The notes beneath the pieces are model-generated. The model was given only the letters and a program-made list of their open reading frames with translations. It was not told where the DNA came from and searched no databases. 5,143 nucleotides of DNA from JBBDUG01 sp040904025 (GTDB lineage Bacteria > Patescibacteriota > Minisyncoccia > Phycocordibacterales > SW-6-46-9), in contig JBBDUG010000029.1 in the NCBI GenBank assembly GCA_040904025.1, forward strand, positions 1 through 5,143, given 5' to 3'. The position numbers and the translations under genes were made by a program. Positions 1 through 4,944 of the stretch are shown piece by piece. Numbering within the stretch: position 1 is the stretch's first letter; every line of letters starts with the position of its first letter.

Positions 1-281
1 AAAGAGAGAATAATTATCTAAAAGTTCACTATGCTCATATTTTAGAGAGCGATGCTATTCTTGTAATAAATATAGAAAAGAAGGGGATACAAAATTATAT
101 TGGAGGAAATTGCCTCATAGAAATGGGTCAGGCATATGTGAATGATAAGAAGATATATCTTCTTAATAATATTCCCACCAACCTTCCATATGTTGATGAA
201 ATAGAAGCAATGGATCCTATATGTCTTGATGGGGACTTAAGTAATATGTTAAATGATAAAAAAAGAATATGTAAATTTTGA
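1..281 (+). CDS. Nucleoside 2-deoxyribosyltransferase-like protein, C-terminal part (5' truncated)
   Basis: The open frame enters from the left edge (first full codon at base 3) and ends at TGA 279-281, giving about 92 residues. The segment ESDAILVINIEKKG, then YIGGNCLIEMGQAY and DKKIYLLN, matches the core of the nucleoside 2-deoxyribosyltransferase-like fold. There a conserved Asp-containing strand is followed by a GTxxExGxAxA-type motif whose Glu (here codon 120-122) is the catalytic nucleophile in characterised members. The tail YVDEIEAMDPICLDGDL is typical of a subgroup I recall from CPR and archaeal genomes, usually left as hypothetical. Family members cleave N-glycosidic bonds of deoxynucleosides or nucleotides in the cytoplasm; the actual substrate here is unknown. 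The last 29 bases overlap the next gene in another frame. The region is AT-rich compared with the genes after 870. The N-terminal half is outside the window. Confidence 0.72.
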   Translation, partial: RENNYLKVHYAHILESDAILVINIEKKGIQNYIGGNCLIEMGQAYVNDKKIYLLNNIPTNLPYVDEIEAMDPICLDGDLSNMLNDKKRICKF

Positions 282-756
282 TAAAATTTCTCGACTCAAC
301 ATCGATATCCCCAGAGAAGTTCTCACTAAATTAGCTAAAAAGATGCAGATATCTTTAGTGACTCCATTTGTTAATGATAGAGATTACCCATTTAAAGATT
401 CCTTTTTAGGTGAATGGGAAGTTGAGGTTTTGAGACCTAATACTAAGATGAAGTTTAAAGATATCGTCGAATTATGTAAACAAGATGGGTATAGCCCTGC
501 CACAGTTTTTCATGTGTTAAGTTTAGTGAAAACAATTAAAAATCTTGACAAATATCAATCTTTCATGGCACCAGGTTCTTTTTGTGTAGATGATTTTGAA
601 TATATTGGGTGTGTGGTTTTAAATAACAATGCTAAAGGTTTGAGTTTAGGTGTAGGTAATTGGAGAGGATCCAAAATAGGGGGTTATGACATTTTGAGAA
701 CTAAGAAATTAATGCAATCAGAGGAGGAGAGTATTGGGCTCCCCCATACACAATAG
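253..756 (+). CDS. Hypothetical protein, 167 aa, family not recognised
   Basis: I do not recognise this protein. It starts at ATG 253, inside the end of the preceding gene (29-base overlap, different frame), and stops at TAG 754-756. No Shine-Dalgarno sequence precedes it, so it is probably translated by coupling from the upstream frame. The next in-frame ATG is at 343 (Met31) and would remove the overlap. The product is predicted soluble, with no signal peptide or hydrophobic span. Residues about 67-96 look helical (MKFKDIVELCKQDGYSP and onward). Residues about 104-150 are rich in Gly, aromatic and small residues (GSFCVDDFEYIGCVV, GVGNWRGSKIGGYDIL) and look like beta structure. The tail is acidic then polar (SEEESIGLPHTQ). 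Low GC groups it with the first gene rather than those that follow. Its function cannot be stated. Confidence 0.6.
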   Translation: MIKKEYVNFDKISRLNIDIPREVLTKLAKKMQISLVTPFVNDRDYPFKDSFLGEWEVEVLRPNTKMKFKDIVELCKQDGYSPATVFHVLSLVKTIKNLDKYQSFMAPGSFCVDDFEYIGCVVLNNNAKGLSLGVGNWRGSKIGGYDILRTKKLMQSEEESIGLPHTQ

Positions 757-836
757 GTAAATATTTGAAAGTCTTTTTGTTTGTAAGATCCACTTTTTAT
801 AACCCTCCACCTCCAATACTGTACTAATTATCACCA

Positions 837-864
837 TTGAGTACGCGCCTACGTACGGTATACT
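837..864 (+). promoter_or_regulatory. Sigma70-type promoter of the AAA+ operon, likely leaderless
   Basis: TTGAGT (837-842), a 16-base spacer and TATACT (859-864) form a near-consensus promoter. A start site 7-9 bases past the -10 box falls at 871-873, on or just before the ATG at 873, so the mRNA should be leaderless. The -10 box sits within TACGGTATACT (854-864), which recurs in the PAP2 promoter. The spacer holds GTACG twice (841-845 and 853-857). The rest of the 757-836 gap shows T-rich runs but no convincing terminator or gene. Confidence 0.62.
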
Positions 865-872
865 GAATATAT

Positions 873-1262
873 ATGTCCTCGACACTCATACTCCCACTTT
901 CATACATTAGATGGCACTACACAGCTGCGTATGTAGACTACTATCGTATTGCTACTAATTTCCTATGGTTCCTCTGGCACTTTTTTGCTATTCCACTTCA
1001 CCTCAAGACTCTTTTTATCCCATGGCGCCGTCTCTCGGAAGAGACAGGGCGCTACTTTGACTTAGAACGCCTCTTTGAGCGCATTATCATCAATACGATA
1101 ATGCGGGTGATTGGTGTATTTATACGTCTCTTGCTCATTATCGCCGGCATAATTGTCATCGCTGCTACATTCTTTGTTCTTGTCATACTTGGGGTCATGT
1201 GGGCAATACTCCCACTAATCATTCTCTACACCATTATTAACGGTATCATTCTGCTTGTATGA
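873..1262 (+). CDS. Small integral membrane protein, partner of the downstream AAA+ protein
   Basis: This 129-residue protein is strongly hydrophobic. A first membrane span or amphipathic re-entrant segment lies at about residues 27-43 (Trp/Phe-rich, NFLWFLWHFF), followed by the motif KTLFIPWRR (45-53), a polar charged stretch rich in Arg/Glu (52-70), and two long spans at about 79-104 and 104-128. The short hydrophobic C-terminus ends without a tail. I recall similar small proteins with an LF(A/S/I)PW(K/R)R motif next to Clp-like ATPases in CPR genomes, but know no named family or function. The ATG at 873 sits 9 bases after a TATACT box and has no Shine-Dalgarno sequence. Its TGA (1260-1262) overlaps the ATG of the AAA+ gene (1259-1261) as ATGA, which implies translational coupling and probably a fixed stoichiometry. 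A membrane scaffold or adaptor for that ATPase is an inference from context. Confidence 0.8.
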   Translation: MSSTLILPLSYIRWHYTAAYVDYYRIATNFLWFLWHFFAIPLHLKTLFIPWRRLSEETGRYFDLERLFERIIINTIMRVIGVFIRLLLIIAGIIVIAATFFVLVILGVMWAILPLIILYTIINGIILLV

Positions 1263-3661
1263 GAGACGTCAACAAGATAATTAAATATTATCGTCCAGCA
1301 TTGGCACTTGATCGTATACTCCCCAATACAATCCGCTCCCGCACTGTTACCTTTCTCCCTGCACTTGTTCTCATCGCCCTCATCATCTTTGGTGTTGATG
1401 GATTCTCCAATGAACGCCTCTTTGGACTCTTCCTTCTCTTGCTTGGTATTTGGATTCTTTTTCTCATGCTCCAGTGGTTCCATAATTCATTTAGATTAGA
1501 GGGGACAGAGACGCGAGTGCGAAAGCATGGTGGGAGTGAGCATGCACATGCTGTCTCATATGAAGTAGCGGACATTCTCTATCGATCAGATGGTAATCTT
1601 CTTCAGGGCTTCATTGCATCTTCTGTAGGAATAGAAGTACTTCTCCGTGTCGGAGTTGATCCTGAGAAGATCCGTGATCTTGAAAATATTGGGGGAGTTG
1701 ATCCTCAATCACTACCCGATGGTCATATCTCTCTGGGAGATGTGGTCTCAACACTTTTTGAACATAATCAGGTGTTTAAGGAATTTGTCTTCAGCGCAGG
1801 GGTGCAGACAGAAGATGTAATTGCAACAGGAGAATGGGTGGAATCTATGTATCGGGATCGTAAGGAGAGAATGCGGTGGTGGGGTAGAATGCGTCTTGGA
1901 CGTATTCCGGCAATCGGAACTGATTGGTCGTATGGAACAGCCTATACACTCGAGAAATACGGAAACTATGTTGATGAGATGGGGTATTTTTCTCTCGGTT
2001 CTCCGAACGAAGAAGAGATTGAAGAAGAGGTGAGTGCGATTGAATCTGTTCTCGCGCGTGGAGGAGAGGCAAATGTACTTCTTGTCGGAGAAGGAAAGGA
2101 TATTCTAATGGAGATAATTGGACGTACTGCATATCACGTTACCTACGGAACCATTTTCCCCGAATTGCAGCATAAGCGGATGTTTCTCTTTGATGGGAGG
2201 GCATTTGTTGCAGATCTCGAGACTAAAGCAGCTATTGAAAGGGGACTCATCATTGCATTCAATGAAGCGGTAAAGGCGGGGAATCTCATCATCGTCATAG
2301 ATGATCTTCCCGGACTCATTGACTCGGCAAAGGCGGTGGATGTGGATGTGCTCGGAATACTTGACCCCTATCTCACCGCATCAGATATACAAGTGATCGG
2401 ATTAGCACAAGCCTCCTCCTTTTACGGTTCCTTTGAACATGATGCGAGTGTTGTAGAGCGCTTTGAGATAGTAACGCGCTCCCAAAAAGAGGGAGAGGAT
2501 CTTGTGCGAGAACTAGAGCGCATTGTTCCTCGGTACGAGGCAACAACAGGCCTTTTCTTCACCTATCAGGCAATTAAATCAATTGCAGAGAATGCGCGTA
2601 GATATTTCACTACAGGTATTCTTGCTGACAAAGTACATGATCTTATGGAAGAACTTGCTCCCTTCGTTATCTCCTCCGGAGATGCAGTTGTTACCGAAGA
2701 ACATGTTGAGAGTCTCGTGCATCGCAAAACAGGTATTCCCACAGGAGATGCGGGAGAAGAAGAGCGGGAACTTCTTCTTAATCTTGAAGATCGACTGCAT
2801 GAGCGCATCATTGGTCAGGATGCTGCAATTGAAGGTATTGCACGTGCACTGCGCCGCTCCCGTAGCGGAGTACGCAATGCTGATCGCCCTATGGGATCAT
2901 TTCTCTTCCTTGGTCCCACAGGAGTTGGAAAAACAGAAACAGCAAAGACACTAGCTCGTGTTTTCTTTGGTGGGACAGATAAGATGATGCGCTTTGATAT
3001 GTCTGAATATAAAGGAAGTGATGCTCTCTCTAAACTCATCGGATCATTTGAGGACGGGAAGCCGGGACGACTCGTACAGCGTTTGCGAGAGGATCCATAT
3101 GGGGTTGTGCTTCTCGATGAATTTGAGAAGACATCAGATGATGTGAAGGATCTTTTCCTGCAGATACTTGATGAAGGCGTCTTCTCTGATATGGCGGGAC
3201 GCGAGGTCTTTGCACGAGATATTATCTTTATCGCCACATCAAATGCAGCTTCAGATACTATATTTAAATACTTCAACGAAGGGAAAGATCCGGTGGAACA
3301 TACGGATGAGTTAATCAATTCAATTGTCGAAGAGGGAATCTTCAAACCCGAACTTCTTAACCGTTTTGACGATGTGGTTGTCTTCCACCCCCTTGAGCAC
3401 GAGCATCTTGTTGATATTGCTCGTATCATGCTCAACCAGCTTAAAGAGAGACTGTATGAACAGGGAATTGACCTTAAGATAACTGATGAGATCATCAATT
3501 ATGTTGCCGAGGAGGGATATAATCCACAATTCGGTGCTCGTCCAATGAATCGTGTTATTCAGGACAAGATAGAGCAGGCAATTGCAACAAAGAAGCTGGA
3601 GGGAGAGGTCTCCAAGGGTTCTCGTATTATACTCACTCGCGAAGACGTCGAGAAAGTATAA
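1259..3661 (+). CDS. Membrane-anchored Clp/Hsp100-like AAA+ ATPase with degenerate first ATPase domain
   Basis: The protein has 800 residues. Two membrane helices at about 29-47 and 53-72 precede a soluble body. Residues about 95-200 look like a divergent Clp N-terminal double repeat. D1 begins around LEKYG (231-235, typical of ClpB/ClpC) but is degenerate: LVGEGKD (275-281) replaces the GEPGVGKT P-loop, and the Walker B strand reads LIIVIDDL (343-350). D1 passes straight into TEEHVESLVHRKTGIP (479-494) with no coiled-coil middle domain. D2 keeps GPTGVGKT (552-559), Walker B VVLLDE (616-621), sensor 1 TSN (660-662), arginine finger LLNR (R702) and sensor 2 GARP (759-762), so ATP hydrolysis is expected there. 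The usual GYVG pore loop of D2 is missing near 593-605, as is a ClpP-docking IGF/IGL tripeptide. The likely role is remodelling of membrane or envelope proteins. Automated pipelines would probably call it a Clp protease ATP-binding subunit. Confidence 0.9.
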   Translation: MRDVNKIIKYYRPALALDRILPNTIRSRTVTFLPALVLIALIIFGVDGFSNERLFGLFLLLLGIWILFLMLQWFHNSFRLEGTETRVRKHGGSEHAHAVSYEVADILYRSDGNLLQGFIASSVGIEVLLRVGVDPEKIRDLENIGGVDPQSLPDGHISLGDVVSTLFEHNQVFKEFVFSAGVQTEDVIATGEWVESMYRDRKERMRWWGRMRLGRIPAIGTDWSYGTAYTLEKYGNYVDEMGYFSLGSPNEEEIEEEVSAIESVLARGGEANVLLVGEGKDILMEIIGRTAYHVTYGTIFPELQHKRMFLFDGRAFVADLETKAAIERGLIIAFNEAVKAGNLIIVIDDLPGLIDSAKAVDVDVLGILDPYLTASDIQVIGLAQASSFYGSFEHDASVVERFEIVTRSQKEGEDLVRELERIVPRYEATTGLFFTYQAIKSIAENARRYFTTGILADKVHDLMEELAPFVISSGDAVVTEEHVESLVHRKTGIPTGDAGEEERELLLNLEDRLHERIIGQDAAIEGIARALRRSRSGVRNADRPMGSFLFLGPTGVGKTETAKTLARVFFGGTDKMMRFDMSEYKGSDALSKLIGSFEDGKPGRLVQRLREDPYGVVLLDEFEKTSDDVKDLFLQILDEGVFSDMAGREVFARDIIFIATSNAASDTIFKYFNEGKDPVEHTDELINSIVEEGIFKPELLNRFDDVVVFHPLEHEHLVDIARIMLNQLKERLYEQGIDLKITDEIINYVAEEGYNPQFGARPMNRVIQDKIEQAIATKKLEGEVSKGSRIILTREDVEKV

Positions 3662-4238
3662 GGGCAAAGCTCATAGAAAGAAGCGCTATTGCAAACCCAG
3701 CAATGATATCTAGAGGTTGATGGACATTTATAAAAAGTCGCGTTGTTCCCACTACAGCCGCAAAGGCAAGGGCGATGAAGATAAGGGGCGCGCGGAGAAA
3801 AATGGATCGGGTGTAGACCACCGTTAGGTAGATAAAGGAAAGTGCCATTGCCATACTTGCAGAAGCATGACCGCTTGGAAAGCGGGATCCATCTACAACA
3901 CGCAGCTGCTCTTCGGGACGGGGGATAAACATGATTTCTTTAAGTACAAGCGTGAGGAATGCGGTGAGAATACCAGTTGTGGCAATAACTGCCGCTTCTT
4001 TCCAGCGCCCCTCGATTGTGAGGGCAACAGTTATAAATACAAAGAATATGAGGGCAGAAGAGAGACTTCCAAGATCTGTGAGAACAAGAGAAAGAGAACT
4101 AAGTTGATGATCCCAGAGGGGGATAAACGTATTTTGTATAGAAAGCTGTAGTGCCTTGAATGTATTCACATCAAGTAATAGAAAGCAGAGAAATATAAGT
4201 GCTGCTGAGGGGAGTATGTAGTATTTAAGTTCTTTCAT
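3633..4238 (-). CDS. PAP2-family membrane phosphatase (phosphatidic acid / isoprenyl pyrophosphate type)
   Basis: All three catalytic motifs of the PAP2 superfamily are present. Numbered from the chosen start they are KEIMFIPRP (K100 to P108, the KX6RP motif), PSGH (121-124, with the acid/base His) and TRLFINVHQPLD (R167, nucleophile H173, D177). About six membrane spans are visible (near 6-23, 60-75, 81-99, 127-143, 149-165 and 177-195), with the active site expected on the outer face. Likely substrates are undecaprenyl pyrophosphate (carrier recycling for cell wall synthesis) or phosphatidate-type lipids; the sequence does not decide between them. I chose the ATG at 4238 (201 aa) because a TATACT box ends exactly 6 bases before it. 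An ATG at 4244 and a TTG at 4289 are in frame, but the TTG lies upstream of the predicted transcript. The 3' end overlaps the convergent AAA+ gene by 29 bases. Confidence 0.9.
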   Translation of the reverse strand: MKELKYYILPSAALIFLCFLLLDVNTFKALQLSIQNTFIPLWDHQLSSLSLVLTDLGSLSSALIFFVFITVALTIEGRWKEAAVIATTGILTAFLTLVLKEIMFIPRPEEQLRVVDGSRFPSGHASASMAMALSFIYLTVVYTRSIFLRAPLIFIALAFAAVVGTTRLFINVHQPLDIIAGFAIALLSMSFALILSRRLRE

Positions 4239-4244
4239 ATGCAT

Positions 4245-4273
4245 AGTATACCGTATGAAGAGAGGGATGTGAG
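4245..4273 (-). promoter_or_regulatory. Promoter of the PAP2 gene, predicted leaderless
   Basis: Read on the minus strand, CTCACA (4273-4268; weak -35, 4 of 6 consensus), a 17-base spacer and TATACT (4250-4245) precede the ATG at 4238 by six bases. The expected start site therefore coincides with the A of that ATG. TACGGTATACT (4255-4245) is identical to 854-864 in the AAA+ operon promoter. The -35 match is poor, so the call rests on the -10 box, its spacing and the shared 11-mer. Confidence 0.5.
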
Positions 4274-4297
4274 GGGATGTTATCTCCAAAAGGAGTT

Positions 4298-4319
4298 TGT
4301 CCTCTCGAGAGAGAGGATA
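4298..4319 (+). other. Hairpin with GAGA (GNRA-type) tetraloop upstream of the FKBP-like gene
   Basis: CCTCTC (4301-4306), loop GAGA (4307-4310) and GAGAGG (4311-4316) form a perfect 6-bp stem. It extends outwards by T4300-A4317, a G-U pair (4299-4318) and T4298-A4319. No T-run follows, so it is not an intrinsic terminator. It lies in the 133-base gap between divergent genes. It would be in RNA only if a transcript starts upstream of it; otherwise it may act as a DNA palindrome (TCTCGAGA core). Candidate -10 boxes follow at once (TATACA 4318-4323, TATAGT 4325-4330). Confidence 0.4.
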
Positions 4320-4324
4320 TACAA

Positions 4325-4330
4325 TATAGT
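4325..4330 (+). promoter_or_regulatory. Candidate -10 box for the FKBP-like gene
   Basis: TATAGT matches 5 of 6 positions of the -10 consensus and would give a 5' leader of about 35 bases with no Shine-Dalgarno sequence. The best upstream -35-like hexamer, TTGTCC (4297-4302), is 22 bases away, which is too far; with TATACA at 4318 the spacer would be 15. A TACACT at 4362-4367 is a weaker alternative that would make this mRNA nearly leaderless too. The promoter is not resolved. Confidence 0.25.
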
Positions 4331-4371
4331 ATGTTCATACGGAAGCATTATTAACACTAACTACACTACAT

Positions 4372-4869
4372 ATGAATAATGTAGGAGATAAAAAGCTCGG
4401 AACAATAATTGCAGTAGCGATTGTTGTCGTTCTCATAATTCTCGCCTTTGTCTTCGGCGTCTTTGATGGAAAGAGCCCAGAGGTGACCAATGAACCCCAA
4501 CTTACAGAAAATAGAGTAGGGGATCTACTCGAAGGACTCACTGGCACCATCATATCACCGGGAAATGGAGAGATTGCCGAGGAAGGTAAGCTCGTTGCCG
4601 TACATATGGTTGGACGCCTTGCTGACGGAACGGTATTTGTAGATACATACGATGGAGGAGATCCAATTGAGTTTCTCTTAGGTGCTGGACAGGTGATGGA
4701 AGGACTCGATGTGGGAATTGTTGGCATGAGAGAGGGAGAGGTACGTGAATTGAGACTTGCTCCTGAACTCATCTCTGGTGATACACAGTTTGATATCCCA
4801 GCCGGTGCATCAGCAGTTTTTGAAATTGAACTTGTTGAAGTATCTGAACCGGAAGGTGGTAAGGGGTAG
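4372..4869 (+). CDS. Membrane-anchored FKBP-type peptidyl-prolyl isomerase-like protein
   Basis: This 165-residue protein starts with a short basic stretch (KK at 7-8) and one membrane helix (about 10-31, IIAVAIVVVLIILAF), with no lipobox Cys, so it should be a signal-anchored extracytoplasmic protein. A polar linker (32-57) leads to an FKBP domain at about 58-158. Landmarks are ISPGNG (61-66), GRLADGTVF (81-89), the FLLGAGQVMEGLD segment (101-113), GIVGMREGE (115-123), DIPAGASAVFEIEL (141-154). Aligned by eye to human FKBP12, several active-site residues differ: Tyr26 is Met79, Asp37 is Val90, Trp59 is Leu112, Tyr82 is Ser135; Phe36 (F89) and Phe99 (F150) remain. Isomerase activity is therefore doubtful, and a chaperone or binding role outside the membrane is possible. 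The ATG at 4372 lacks a Shine-Dalgarno sequence. A strong terminator follows the stop, so it appears to be a single-gene unit. Confidence 0.88.
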   Translation: MNNVGDKKLGTIIAVAIVVVLIILAFVFGVFDGKSPEVTNEPQLTENRVGDLLEGLTGTIISPGNGEIAEEGKLVAVHMVGRLADGTVFVDTYDGGDPIEFLLGAGQVMEGLDVGIVGMREGEVRELRLAPELISGDTQFDIPAGASAVFEIELVEVSEPEGGKG

Positions 4870-4890
4870 AGATGAGATACAGTTTTTAAG

Positions 4891-4924
4891 GAAAAACTCT
4901 AGTCTCTTCTAGAGTTTTTCTTTT
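4891..4924 (+). terminator. Intrinsic terminator after the FKBP-like gene
   Basis: GAAAAACTCTAG (4891-4902), a six-base loop TCTCTT (4903-4908) and CTAGAGTTTTTC (4909-4920) form a perfect 12-bp stem, followed by TTTT (4921-4924). It begins 21 bases after the FKBP-like stop codon. The A-run on the left arm could also allow termination on the minus strand. The right arm overlaps the only place where the -35 of the tgt promoter could lie. Confidence 0.88.
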
Positions 4925-4938
4925 GTAGTTGCTAGTCT
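4910..4938 (+). promoter_or_regulatory. Possible weak promoter of tgt, overlapping the terminator
   Basis: TAGTCT (4933-4938) is a poor -10 match but sits exactly six bases before ATG 4945, the same spacing as in the PAP2 gene. TAGAGT (4910-4915) is 17 bases further upstream and lies in the terminator stem. The call depends mainly on spacing and on the fact that only 20 bases separate the terminator from tgt. Confidence 0.25.
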
Positions 4939-4944
4939 ATGTAT

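Larger units (their letters stand above)
4251..4342. repeat. 9-base inverted repeat CCGTATGAA / TTCATACGG in the divergent intergenic region
   Basis: CCGTATGAA (4251-4259) is repeated as its reverse complement TTCATACGG at 4334-4342, a centre-to-centre distance of 83 bases. The left copy abuts the PAP2 -10 box; the right copy lies 30 bases before the FKBP-like ATG. It also forms half of a smaller palindrome, GTATG-TT-CATAC (4329-4340). A shared operator for the two divergent genes is possible, but no regulator is known and chance cannot be excluded. Confidence 0.4.

Noticed and set aside
731..749. Stem GTATTGGG / CCCCCATAC as a terminator for the 167-residue protein gene
   Set aside because: The stem has a mismatch and lies within the coding sequence, and the first T-run (774-778) is more than 20 bases downstream.
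841..857. GTACG repeats and CGTACG palindrome as an operator
   Set aside because: Very short elements lying in a promoter spacer. Recorded in the promoter entry but too weak to call a binding site.
2815..3498. Open frame of 227 codons on the minus strand inside the AAA+ gene
   Set aside because: It is antisense to the conserved D2 domain, is dominated by Ser and Arg, and shows no motif or promoter. It is a shadow of the plus-strand gene.
3867..4151. Plus-strand open frame of 94 codons across the PAP2 gene
   Set aside because: The opposite strand carries all three PAP2 motifs and membrane spans in frame. The plus-strand product is low complexity with no start signal.
4239..4289. Longer PAP2 start at a TTG (4289)
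   Set aside because: The codon is TTG without a Shine-Dalgarno sequence, the added 17 residues are not conserved-looking, and a TATACT box inside the extension points to a start at 4238 (or 4244).
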